The notes under the pieces were generated by a model, which ran no database searches, had not been told where the DNA came from, and was given only the letters and a program-made list of their open reading frames with translations. Shown in pieces: positions 51,382 through 59,386 of a stretch of DNA of 64,000 nucleotides. Both the position numbers and the translations under genes were made by a program. Position 1 is the stretch's first letter. The number at the start of each line of letters is the position of its first letter. This DNA is from Haloferax sp. Atlit-12N (GTDB taxonomy: Archaea; Halobacteriota; Halobacteria; Halobacteriales; Haloferacaceae). The DNA lies in contig NZ_PSYW01000001.1 in NCBI RefSeq assembly GCF_003383095.1, positions 930,001-994,000 on the forward strand. The letters run 5' to 3'.

Positions 51382-54195
51382 ATGAGTGATGTAGATACGC
51401 TGGACGCCGTCCGTGAGTTCGAACACGACGGAACCACGTACAAGATGGCGGACCTGACCGTCTTAGAAGAACAGGGCCTCTGCGAACTCGACCGACTGCC
51501 GGTGAGCATCCGCATCCTCCTGGAGTCGGTGCTGCGAAACGTCGACGGCGACATCGTCACCGAAGACGACGTGCGGAACGCCGCCTCGTGGGAGCCGGAC
51601 GTGCCGAACGTCGAAGTCCCGTTCACGCCGTCTCGCGTCGTGTTGCAGGACCTGACTGGCGTGCCCGCGGTCGTCGACCTCGCGGCGCTCCGGTCGGCCG
51701 CCGACCGCGCCGGCAAGGACCCGAAAATCGTCGAACCCGAGGTCCCCTGTGACCTCGTTATCGACCACAGCGTGCAGGTGGACTTCTTCGGCTCGCCCGA
51801 CGCCTACGAGAAGAACGTCGAGTTGGAGTACGAGCGCAACGCCGAGCGCTACAAGGCGCTCAAGTGGGCGCAGAACGCCTTCGACAACTTCAGTGTCGTC
51901 CCGCCGGGCACGGGCATCGTCCACCAGGTGAACCTCGAACACCTCGGGCGCGTCGTCCACGACCGCGAGTGGCGCGGCGACCGCTGGCTCCTCCCCGACA
52001 CGCTCGTCGGCACCGACAGCCACACGCCGATGATAGGTGGTATCGGCGTCGTCGGCTGGGGCGTCGGCGGTATCGAGGCCGAGGCGGCGATGCTCGGCCA
52101 GCCCATCACGATGAAGCTCCCCGAGGTCGTCGGCGTCAAACTCGAAGGCGAACTCCCCGAGGGCGCGACCGCGACCGACCTCGTGTTGCACGTCACCGAA
52201 CAGCTCCGCGAGGTCGGCGTCGTCGACCGGTTCGTCGAGTTCTTCGGCCCCGGCGTGGGGAACCTCTCGGTCCCCGACCGGGCGACCATCTCCAACATGG
52301 CCCCCGAACAGGGGTCGACCATCAGCGTCTTCCCGGTCGACGAGGCGACGCTGGACTACCTCGAACTCACGGGCCGCGAACCCGAACACATCGAACTCGT
52401 CCGCGAGTACCTCGAATCACAGGGCCTCTTCGGCGAGCAACACCCCGAGTACACGGAGACGGTCGACGTCGACCTCTCCACCGTCGAGCCGAGCCTCGCC
52501 GGGCCGAAGCGCCCGCAGGACCGCGTCGGCATGGGCGACATGAAGACGCACTTCCGCGAACTCCTCTACGGCGAGTTCGAAGACGCCGTCGACGACGTGG
52601 ACGAGGAGGCCATCGTCCGTTGGCTCGGTGAGGGAGGGGGCGACCCCGACGGCGAACTCGCGGGTGACGGCGGGGCGCTGACGGAGACGCCCGAGGCGGC
52701 ACCCGAGGAACCCGACCTCGGCGAGTTGACGAAGCGCGTCGAAGTCGAACTCGGCGGCGAGACGGTCGAAATCGGCCACGGGAGCGTCGTCGTCAGCGCC
52801 ATCACGTCCTGTACGAACACCTCGAACCCGTCTGTCATGGTCGCCGCGGGCCTCCTCGCACGCAACGCGTTGGAGAAGGGCCTCGACGTGCCCGAGTACG
52901 TCAAGACGAGCCTCGCGCCGGGGAGCCGCGTCGTCACGGAGTACCTGAAGAAGGCCGACCTGCTCCCGCACCTCGAAGCGCTCGGCTACGACGTGGTCGG
53001 CTACGGCTGTACCACCTGTATCGGCAACGCCGGGCCGCTCCCGGAACCCATCGAGAACGCCATCGACGAACACGGGCTGTGGACCACGAGCGTCCTCAGC
53101 GGCAACCGCAACTTCGAGGCGCGCATCCACCCGAAGATTCGCGCGAACTACCTCGCCAGCCCGCCGCTCGTCGTCGCCTACGGCCTCGCCGGGCGGATGG
53201 ACATCGACCTCGAAACCGACCCGCTCGGCACCGACGACGACGGCAACGCCGTCTACCTCGCCGACATCTGGCCGGACGCCGACGAGATTCGGGAGACCAT
53301 CCACGACAGCGTCGACCCGTCGATGTTCCGCGAGAAGTACGCCGAGGTGTTCGAGGGCGACGAGCGCTGGGAGGCGCTCGAAGCGCCGACCGGCGACGTG
53401 TACGACTGGGACGACGAGTCGACCTACATCCGCGAGCCGCCGTTCTTCACGGACTTCCCGCTGGAGAAACCCGGCGTCTCCGACATCGAGGACGCCCGCT
53501 GTCTCCTGACGCTCGGCGACACGGTGACGACCGACCACATCAGCCCCGCCGGGCCGTTCGGGTCGAAGCTGCCGGCCGGCCAGTGGCTCATGGACCACGG
53601 CGTCGACCCCGTGGACTTCAACACCTACGGCTCCCGCCGCGGCAACCACGAGGTAATGATGCGCGGGACGTTCGCCAACGTCCGCATCGAAAACCAGATG
53701 CTCGACGACGTGGAGGGCGGCTACACGATTCACCACCCGACGGGCGAGGAGACGACCGTCTTCGAGGCCAGCCAGCGCTACCGCGAGGAGGAGACCCCGC
53801 TCGTCGTCCTCTCGGGCGTCGAGTTCGGGACCGGTTCGAGCCGCGACTGGGCGGCCAAGGGCACGGACCTCCTCGGCGTCCGCGCGACCATCGCCGAGAG
53901 CTACGAGCGCATCTACCGCGACAACCTCGTCGGCATGGGCGTCCTCCCGCTCCAGTTCGAAGACGGCGACTCGTGGGAGTCGCTCGGCCTCGACGGCTCC
54001 GAGCAGTTCGACATCCGCGGCCTCGACGACGGCCTCGAAGTCAACGACGAACTGACCGTAGTCGCCACGAAGGACGACGGGACCGAAATCGAGTTCGACG
54101 TGACCGCGCAGGTCGGCACGCCCGCCGCGGTGACGTACGTCGAAAACGGCGGTATCCTCCACTACGTGCTCCGTCGGCTCCTGACCGAGAACTGA
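51382..54195 (+). CDS. acnA: Aconitate hydratase (AcnA/IRP type)
   Basis: A 937-residue aconitase of the TCA cycle, interconverting citrate and isocitrate. The [4Fe-4S] ligands are Cys477 (ITSCTNTSNPS), Cys543 and Cys546 (GCTTCIGNAGPL). Substrate loops GTDSHTPMIGGIGVVGWGVGG and GSSRDWAAKGT are intact. An acidic insertion (about residues 413-450, GGGDPDGELAGDGGALTETPEAAPEE) precedes the domain containing the ligands. TATA-like TATTCAA lies about 29 bases before the ATG. Confidence 0.96.
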   Translation: MSDVDTLDAVREFEHDGTTYKMADLTVLEEQGLCELDRLPVSIRILLESVLRNVDGDIVTEDDVRNAASWEPDVPNVEVPFTPSRVVLQDLTGVPAVVDLAALRSAADRAGKDPKIVEPEVPCDLVIDHSVQVDFFGSPDAYEKNVELEYERNAERYKALKWAQNAFDNFSVVPPGTGIVHQVNLEHLGRVVHDREWRGDRWLLPDTLVGTDSHTPMIGGIGVVGWGVGGIEAEAAMLGQPITMKLPEVVGVKLEGELPEGATATDLVLHVTEQLREVGVVDRFVEFFGPGVGNLSVPDRATISNMAPEQGSTISVFPVDEATLDYLELTGREPEHIELVREYLESQGLFGEQHPEYTETVDVDLSTVEPSLAGPKRPQDRVGMGDMKTHFRELLYGEFEDAVDDVDEEAIVRWLGEGGGDPDGELAGDGGALTETPEAAPEEPDLGELTKRVEVELGGETVEIGHGSVVVSAITSCTNTSNPSVMVAAGLLARNALEKGLDVPEYVKTSLAPGSRVVTEYLKKADLLPHLEALGYDVVGYGCTTCIGNAGPLPEPIENAIDEHGLWTTSVLSGNRNFEARIHPKIRANYLASPPLVVAYGLAGRMDIDLETDPLGTDDDGNAVYLADIWPDADEIRETIHDSVDPSMFREKYAEVFEGDERWEALEAPTGDVYDWDDESTYIREPPFFTDFPLEKPGVSDIEDARCLLTLGDTVTTDHISPAGPFGSKLPAGQWLMDHGVDPVDFNTYGSRRGNHEVMMRGTFANVRIENQMLDDVEGGYTIHHPTGEETTVFEASQRYREEETPLVVLSGVEFGTGSSRDWAAKGTDLLGVRATIAESYERIYRDNLVGMGVLPLQFEDGDSWESLGLDGSEQFDIRGLDDGLEVNDELTVVATKDDGTEIEFDVTAQVGTPAAVTYVENGGILHYVLRRLLTEN

Positions 54196-54340
54196 GTCAG
54201 GGCGCTGCGTCGGGGAACTGAGTTGGAGAACTGAGTCGGACCGGCGGCCGGCCGCCGCCGACCCACACGTCGGACTCACCGAGAATCACGAACCACCGAA
54301 GACGCGTAAATTCATCAGCCACGGAGTGCTATGTGATGAC

Positions 54341-54790
54341 ATGGCAACTGTGACACCCGCAGTCCGCCCGACGTGGACGGACCTCATGCGTCGCGGAGCG
54401 GCGACCGCGGCGGTCGCAACCGTCGCGAACGCGCTCCTCTTGACGCTCGTCCTCGAAACGGGCCTCGTCGAACCGTTCGCACCGCTTTCGTACCCGCCGG
54501 TCGTGTTCCTCTCGGCCGCCGGTGCGGTCGCGGCGACGTTCGTCTACGGGCTGCTCGCGGGCCGCGTCGCGGACGCGGACCGGACGTTCTTCAGGGTCGC
54601 CGTCGCGGTGCTCGTGGCGTCCTTCGCACCCGACCTCGGACTCCTGTACGTCGACCCCGGAGCGACGGTACCGGGCGTCCTCGTACTGATGCTGATGCAC
54701 GTCGTGGTCGCGGCGGTCTGTGTGGCGTCGCTCACCGAACTCGGCTGGGGCGTTCCGGAGGGGAAACGCCCGGACGGGACCGACGAGTGA
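54341..54790 (+). CDS. Four-helix membrane protein (DUF6069-like)
   Basis: A 149-residue protein with four hydrophobic segments: AATAAVATVANALLLTLVL, VVFLSAAGAVAATFVYGLLAG, RVAVAVLVASFAPDLGLLYV and VPGVLVLMLMHVVVAAVCVASL. The pattern is that of DUF6069 membrane proteins; function unknown. Start ATG at 54341. It ends just before the iron-box region. Confidence 0.72.
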   Translation: MATVTPAVRPTWTDLMRRGAATAAVATVANALLLTLVLETGLVEPFAPLSYPPVVFLSAAGAVAATFVYGLLAGRVADADRTFFRVAVAVLVASFAPDLGLLYVDPGATVPGVLVLMLMHVVVAAVCVASLTELGWGVPEGKRPDGTDE

Positions 54791-54832
54791 CCGACTAACG
54801 TTCGATGCGTGGGAACGCCCGTGTCACTTCCA

Positions 54833-54884
54833 TTTAGGATGGCCTAAAAACCGAAGACACTATGTTGTTTTAGGTTGGCCTAAA
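54833..54884. promoter_or_regulatory. Two palindromic iron boxes (DtxR-type operator)
   Basis: TTTAGGATGGCCTAAA (54833-54848) and TTTAGGTTGGCCTAAA (54869-54884) are centred 36 bases apart. Both fit TTTAGG-N4-CCTAAA. Similar TTAGG-type palindromes are known for haloarchaeal DtxR-family repressors. They precede the operon that encodes a DtxR-type regulator, so autoregulation by metal is likely. The second site probably overlaps the core promoter. Confidence 0.75.
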
Positions 54885-54946
54885 TGGTATGACCAGAGCG
54901 GATTCCGAGGCAACCGCGGCGACGGCACCCTCACAGGGAGACTGAG

Positions 54947-55759
54947 ATGAACACTGAGCGCACCGCGGGCATCAGGGACGCGCTGGACCGCGTCGAACGC
55001 GAGCGCGAACAGGTGCTGGCGAAGCGGCGGGCAGTCGAGCGGTTCGAACGGCGCGTTCGAAAGCTCGCCGCACAGTCGAACCGCCCGCCGGCAGGGACGG
55101 CCCGAGCGACCGCGTGCGGGACCGCGCCAGTCCCGACGACGACGCGACGAGACGCCGGCACTGGCACGGGGCGACGGCAGGTGCGCGAGCTGTTCGCGGA
55201 GACGATACGGCCGCACAGCGTCTCCGACGTGAACGAGTCCGAGCCGCTCGCGGTGACGATTCGCGAGGAGTTCGGCCCGGAAGTCGCGACGGCGCTCTCC
55301 CCGGACGCCGGGAGCCGCTTCACACCGGCGGTCAAGGAGGCGGTCGTGTCGGCGGCGACGGACCGGCAACGAGGCCTCGACGGGATGTGCCGGGCGCTCG
55401 ACGCCGAGGAACGGTCACTCCGAGCGACGCTCGCCGTGCTGGACGAGTGCGAGAACTGGCTGGGGCGGGCGGACGCGACGCCGCTTTCGAAACTGGGGTT
55501 CGACGCTCTCCGGCGGCGTCACGAGACGCTCGCTGACCACCGGGAGGCGTGTGACCGGGTGGTCCACGAGCGACAGCGGCATCTCGGCGGGGCGACTCGC
55601 CACACCGCGTCGGTCGAAATCGACCACCGGTTTCTCGCTGAGTATCTCTACGAGGACCGCGCGACCGACTATCCGGTCTTGACGGCCGCGGCCCGCGTGG
55701 TGGGCGTCTGCGTGGATTGTCAGCGGACTGTTCGCGACCACCTCGTCCGCCGCGTATGA
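54947..55759 (+). CDS. Coiled-coil haloarchaeal protein in the DtxR operon (DUF7260-like)
   Basis: A 270-residue mostly helical protein. The N-terminal ~45 residues (AGIRDALDRVEREREQVLAKRRAVERFERRVRKLA) and the middle (residues ~140-225) form coiled coils. A Thr/Ala-rich linker separates them, and a VCVDCQ motif lies near the C terminus. It resembles haloarchaeal proteins grouped as DUF7260. The stop overlaps the regulator's ATG, and iron boxes lie upstream, so it is likely metal-regulated. Its function is unknown. Confidence 0.8.
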   Translation: MNTERTAGIRDALDRVEREREQVLAKRRAVERFERRVRKLAAQSNRPPAGTARATACGTAPVPTTTRRDAGTGTGRRQVRELFAETIRPHSVSDVNESEPLAVTIREEFGPEVATALSPDAGSRFTPAVKEAVVSAATDRQRGLDGMCRALDAEERSLRATLAVLDECENWLGRADATPLSKLGFDALRRRHETLADHREACDRVVHERQRHLGGATRHTASVEIDHRFLAEYLYEDRATDYPVLTAAARVVGVCVDCQRTVRDHLVRRV

Positions 55760-56190
55760 TCGGCGCGCCGCAGTACCTCCTCACGCTGTACATCGCCGAG
55801 CGGGAGGACGGCGAGGAGACGCCGATTTCGCCGGGCTACGTCGCCGACGCGCTCGACCGCTCACCGCCCGCGGCGACGGAGCGCCTCCAGAACCTCGACG
55901 CGAAGGGGCTCGTTCGCTACGAGCCCTACGAGGGCGCGACGCTCACTGACGAAGGGCGCGACACGGCCGGAGAACTCTACGACACCTACCGCATTCTCTC
56001 GCGGTTCTGTCGGGACGTGCTCGGCGTCGACGACCACGAGCACGAGGCGATGCAACTGGTCGGAAACGTCAGCCCGACGGTTGCCGAACGGCTCGCGGCG
56101 ACGCTGCTCCGCGGGGGCGACAACCGCGGCGAAGCGACCGAGGCGACCGAATCGGCGTCGCAACTCTCTCCCGAAAGCCCCACGAGTTGA
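55756..56190 (+). CDS. DtxR/MntR-family metal-dependent transcriptional regulator
   Basis: A 144-residue regulator. The winged helix (LLTLYIAEREDGEETPISPGYVADALDRSPPAATERLQNLDAKGLVRYEPYEGATLT) and the metal/dimer domain (DEGRDTAGELYDTYRILSRFCRDVLGVDDHEHEAMQLVGNVSPTVAERL) are both present. There is no C-terminal SH3-like domain. It is expected to repress iron genes through the TTTAGG-N4-CCTAAA boxes when metal is bound. The ATG overlaps the previous stop (ATGA). Confidence 0.92.
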   Translation: MIGAPQYLLTLYIAEREDGEETPISPGYVADALDRSPPAATERLQNLDAKGLVRYEPYEGATLTDEGRDTAGELYDTYRILSRFCRDVLGVDDHEHEAMQLVGNVSPTVAERLAATLLRGGDNRGEATEATESASQLSPESPTS

Positions 56191-56274
56191 ACGCGTCGCA
56201 GTAAATTCGCCCCGGCACTGATGATTGTCAACAAATAGCACGCAAATACCGCCGCGGAACCGCACCCTTTTTGT

Positions 56275-56290
56275 TTTAGGTTTCCCTAAA
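56275..56290. promoter_or_regulatory. Third palindromic iron box, over a core promoter
   Basis: TTTAGGTTTCCCTAAA ends eight bases before the ATG at 56299 and overlaps the T-rich stretch where a TATA box for a leaderless transcript would lie. Binding there should block transcription of the small gene downstream. Confidence 0.72.
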
Positions 56291-56298
56291 CCCTCGTA

Positions 56299-56466
56299 AT
56301 GGCCGCTGGTACGCAGTCGAACGCTGAATCCGCGTCGGAACCGGACCGACCCAATTCCCCCGAGATATCCGTCTGCAAGGGCGGTCCGGGGAAATCGGTG
56401 TTCATGGAGTCGGGCAACAGCGACGGCTGGATTTCGAGCGACGTGACCGTCGACGTGACGCAGTAA
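56299..56466 (+). CDS. 55-residue haloarchaeal protein under an iron box
   Basis: A short frame read directly from the sequence. It starts MAAGTQSNAESASEPDRPNS and ends NSDGWISSDVTVDVTQ. The ending resembles small haloarchaeal proteins with a conserved D-x-W-I-x-S-D near the C terminus (DUF7331-like; uncertain). A single Cys (residue 26) lies in VCKGG. No membrane helix. Its promoter overlaps a perfect DtxR-type palindrome, so expression probably rises when iron is scarce. It lies between the regulator gene and the convergent dpsA. Confidence 0.68.
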   Translation: MAAGTQSNAESASEPDRPNSPEISVCKGGPGKSVFMESGNSDGWISSDVTVDVTQ

Positions 56467-56594
56467 CTCCGTTCGAACCGGTTGCGCGGAGTGTGGACCT
56501 GACGAGCACCGTCGCTGAACGGCGCTGGCAGCTCGGCAAAAAGCGTCGAACGTCGGAACGGGGGCGTCGTCCTCCGACGCGTCGGCGGCGGTGC

Positions 56595-57125
56595 TTACTG
56601 GACGAGCGTGTCGTCTTCGAGGTAGTGGTCGATGACGTGGGCGTGTTCTTCGATTTCGATGAGTTGCTCGCGGAGCATGTGCGCCGTCGCGTGGTCGCCG
56701 AGACCCGCGGCGAGTTCGATGTGTTCGCGGTAGCTCTCGATGATGTCGCCGTACATCTCGAGGTCGTTCGAGAGCGACGTGCGGATGTCGTAGACGTCCT
56801 CGTCCTCGGGCTCGACGGTCGCCGCCTCGCTCAGCGCCGGCATGCTGGCGTGGGGGACGCCGCCGATGGACTGGAGGCGCTCTGCGATTTCGTCCGCGGC
56901 CTCCTCGACTTCCTCGTAGGCCTCCTGGAGGAACTCGTGGATGCGGAGGTGTTCGGCACCTTCGACGTTCCAGTGGTGCTTGTGGAGCTGGTGGTAGAGG
57001 ACGTAGGCGTCCGCGAGGTCGGTGTTCAGCGCTTCGATTATCTGTTCGGCCTTCTCAGTGTCGAGACGGACCGGGTTGTCGCCGACGCTACCTGCTTCCT
57101 TGAGGACAGACTTCTGCGTGCTCAT
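56595..57125 (-). CDS. dpsA: DNA-protecting ferritin-like protein Dps
   Basis: A 176-residue Dps. The four-helix ferritin bundle contains the inter-subunit ferroxidase residues in YHQLHKHHWNVEGAEHLRIHEFLQEAYEEVEEAADEIAERL. Dps dodecamers oxidise and store iron and protect DNA from peroxide. A TATA-like element lies about 32 bases upstream, and the half palindrome TTTAGGCC (57188-57195) about 65 bases upstream. The location beside the DtxR gene suggests iron-responsive control. Confidence 0.95.
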   Translation of the reverse strand: MSTQKSVLKEAGSVGDNPVRLDTEKAEQIIEALNTDLADAYVLYHQLHKHHWNVEGAEHLRIHEFLQEAYEEVEEAADEIAERLQSIGGVPHASMPALSEAATVEPEDEDVYDIRTSLSNDLEMYGDIIESYREHIELAAGLGDHATAHMLREQLIEIEEHAHVIDHYLEDDTLVQ

Positions 57126-57619
57126 TACAATCAGTAGTTGGGGCTGAGGCCACTTAATACTTATCCGAGAACAAACAATTTTTCGTGTGGCCTAAAACAT
57201 CGTTTGCTAAATTAGCTAGATTGCTTCTAAAACGCTGAATGATGCGTGTGAGAAGGACACACGTCGTGGAGCGACGAATCTACTCGTCGGCGAGAGATAG
57301 CCATTATATACCATATCCGTTATGTATTTTTGAGCGATTGGTGCGACGTCTCGTAAGTGTCGATTTACGCGGATCACTACCGGGTCGTTACTCCGGTCAA
57401 AGACGGGCGGCGCTGGAGCGCGGTCAGAACAGGGTTCGCAGGTAGTCGCCCGGCCGCTGCCGTCGGCTCTACAGACTGGGTGGCGGCGGACTCCGTCAAG
57501 AGAGTTGTTCGACTCACATCTACCGAGCAGAACACTCGTGTTGCGAACGGTCGGGACAGAGGCGATATCGTACAGAATCAGACGATGCGCTGTAGGCTCG
57601 GGTCCGTATGAAGAACGTA
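57126..57619. other. AT-richer intergenic region upstream of dpsA
   Basis: A 494-base region. It holds the dpsA promoter (to ~57200), the half-site GGCCTAAA (57189-57196) and a perfect hairpin CGTGTG-N7-CACACG (57245-57263). A very AT-rich segment follows near 57301-57332 (TTATATACC, TATGTATTTTT). A frame from 57357 to 57611 has no recognisable protein character. No RNA gene could be folded with confidence. Confidence 0.45.
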
Positions 57620-57694
57620 TGGGCCCTATGGGGTTCGAACCCATGACCACCCGGTTATGAGCCGAGCGCTCTGACCAGACTGAGCTAAGGGCCC
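57620..57694 (-). tRNA. tRNA with anticodon CAT, probably tRNA-Ile2
   Basis: A full cloverleaf: acceptor GGGCCCT/AGGGCCC, discriminator A, D-stem GCTC/GAGC, anticodon loop CTCATAA, T-arm ATGGG-TTCGAAC-CCCAT. It has no intron, whereas the elongator tRNA-Met of H. volcanii is known to carry one. Acceptor G1-C72 excludes the A1-U72 initiator. By elimination and by resemblance to known Ile2 sequences it is the tRNA whose wobble C is converted to agmatidine to read AUA. Elongator Met remains possible. Confidence 0.85.
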
Positions 57695-57791
57695 TCGGTC
57701 GATTCTTTCCCGTCGTCCCTCTTATGTCTTATCAGAAGCCGTCGCCAACGAATCGGAGACGAGACGCTCGTCAGCGTGAGAAACGGAGAAG

Positions 57792-57864
57792 CGCCACCGC
57801 CAGGACTCGAACCTGGGACAACCTCGTTAACAGCGAGGTGCTCTACCAACTGAGCTACGGCGGC
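57792..57864 (-). tRNA. tRNA-Asn (anticodon GTT)
   Basis: The acceptor GCCGCCG/CGGTGGC has one G-T wobble and discriminator G. The D-stem is GCTC/GAGC, the anticodon stem is CCTCG/CGAGG with loop CTGTTAA (anticodon GTT), and the T-arm is CCAGG-TTCGAGT-CCTGG. No intron and no encoded CCA. It lies 97 bases upstream of the other tRNA on the same strand. Confidence 0.95.
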
Positions 57865-58000
57865 TTTCGTCTGCACTCTCTCGTATTCGATGTTTCTTGA
57901 TAGGGCTTTCGTTTTTAACCGACGGCTGGCGGGTGCCACCGCCTGACGCGGTCGGGGGAGCACCGTCACGCTTTCGCCCGCCCGCGGGAAATCAGCGGGC

Positions 58001-59386
58001 ATGACGAACTCGGACCTCGACGCGGTCGTCGCCGCGGTCCGCGAGCGTATCGACCCCGACGAGGCAGAGCGTCGGGCGCTCGCGGCGGCCGCGGCGGCCC
58101 TCGAATCCCGTGTCCACGACGCCCTCGCGGACCTGCCGGTGGAGGCCGACGCGCTCCAAGTTGGCAGCACCGCCCGCGGCACGTGGCTCTCGGGCGACCG
58201 CGACATCGACCTGTTCGTGCGCTTTCCCGCCGACCTCGACCGCGAGGAGCTCGAGACGTACGGCCTCGAAGTCGGCCACGCCGTCCTCCCCGACGGCCAC
58301 GAGGAGTACGCCGAACACCCCTACGTGAAAGGCGACTACGACGGATTCGACGTGGACCTCGTCCCCTGTTACGACGTGCCCACCGCCTCGGACATCCGCT
58401 CGGCGGTCGACCGGACGCCGTTTCACAACGCCTACCTGACCGAGCGCCTCGACGACGACCTCGCGGCCGACGTGCGCGTCTTCAAGCGATTTCTGAAGGG
58501 TATCGGTGCGTACGGGAGCGACCTCCGAACCGAGGGCTTCTCGGGCTATCTCGCCGAACTCCTCGTCGTCGAACACGGCGGCTTCGAATCGTTGCTCCGG
58601 GCGGCCGCCGACTGGAGTCCGCAGGTCGAGTTCGACCCGGAGGACCACGGGACACGGAGCTTTTCGGACCCGCTCGTCGTAATCGACCCGACCGACCCCG
58701 AGCGGAACGTCGCCGCGGTCTGCTCGGCTGAGAACGTCGCCCGCCTCCAGCACTACGCTCGCGACCTGCTCGCTGACCCGCGCGAATCGCTCTTTTTCCG
58801 GCCTGACCCACCGGCGCTCGACGCCGACGGCGTTCGGAGCCACCTCGACCGACGCGGGACCACGACCGTCGCCGTTGTCTTCGACTGCCCGGACCTCGTG
58901 GACGACCAGCTCTACCCGCAACTGAGAAAGTCGCTGACCGGCGTCGCCGACGGCCTCGATAGACGCGGCTTCGACGTGTTCCGGCGCGCGACGTTCGCCG
59001 ACACCGATACCGACGGCGAGGGCCAGGGCGAGGCGGTCCTCTTCGCCGAACTCTCGGTGGCCGAGCGTCCTGCGGTCGAGCGCCACGAGGGGCCGCCGGT
59101 CCACGTCCGCCAGCACGCCGAGGGGTTCTACGGCGCGTACGAGGACGGCGACGACCACTACGGACCGTTCCTCGACGGCGACCGCTACGTGGTCGAGCGC
59201 GAACGGGAGTTCACCTCGGCGACCGGCTTCCTCGAAAGCGACGCGCTGTTCGACGTGGCGCTCGGAAAACACGTGGAATCGACGCTCAAAACGGACGGCT
59301 ACGACGTGCTCGTCGGCGACGACGTGGCTGCGCTCGCCGAGTCGTTCGGCGCCGAGTTGGGTCGCTACTTCGCGCCGAGACCGTGA
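58001..59386 (+). CDS. cca: CCA-adding enzyme (archaeal class I tRNA nucleotidyltransferase)
   Basis: A 461-residue enzyme that adds CCA to tRNA 3' ends; the tRNA genes next to it lack encoded CCA. The nucleotidyltransferase motif is GSTARGTWLSGDRDIDLFV (Gly-Ser and Asp-x-Asp). RVFKRFLKGIGAYGSDLRTEGFSGYLAELLV is the conserved PAP/central region, and a C-terminal tail domain follows. Length is normal. Its 3' end overlaps the convergent deacetylase gene by 22 bases. Confidence 0.95.
   Translation: MTNSDLDAVVAAVRERIDPDEAERRALAAAAAALESRVHDALADLPVEADALQVGSTARGTWLSGDRDIDLFVRFPADLDREELETYGLEVGHAVLPDGHEEYAEHPYVKGDYDGFDVDLVPCYDVPTASDIRSAVDRTPFHNAYLTERLDDDLAADVRVFKRFLKGIGAYGSDLRTEGFSGYLAELLVVEHGGFESLLRAAADWSPQVEFDPEDHGTRSFSDPLVVIDPTDPERNVAAVCSAENVARLQHYARDLLADPRESLFFRPDPPALDADGVRSHLDRRGTTTVAVVFDCPDLVDDQLYPQLRKSLTGVADGLDRRGFDVFRRATFADTDTDGEGQGEAVLFAELSVAERPAVERHEGPPVHVRQHAEGFYGAYEDGDDHYGPFLDGDRYVVEREREFTSATGFLESDALFDVALGKHVESTLKTDGYDVLVGDDVAALAESFGAELGRYFAPRP

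Noticed and set aside
52417-54279. A 620-codon frame opposite aconitase
   Set aside because: Aconitase is unambiguous on the plus strand; the opposite frame is a compositional shadow.
57357-57611. An 84-codon frame upstream of the CAT tRNA
   Set aside because: No family resemblance, average composition for random frames, and no clear promoter.
57216-57650. A 144-codon minus-strand frame running into the tRNA gene
   Set aside because: It begins inside the tRNA and has no recognisable protein features.
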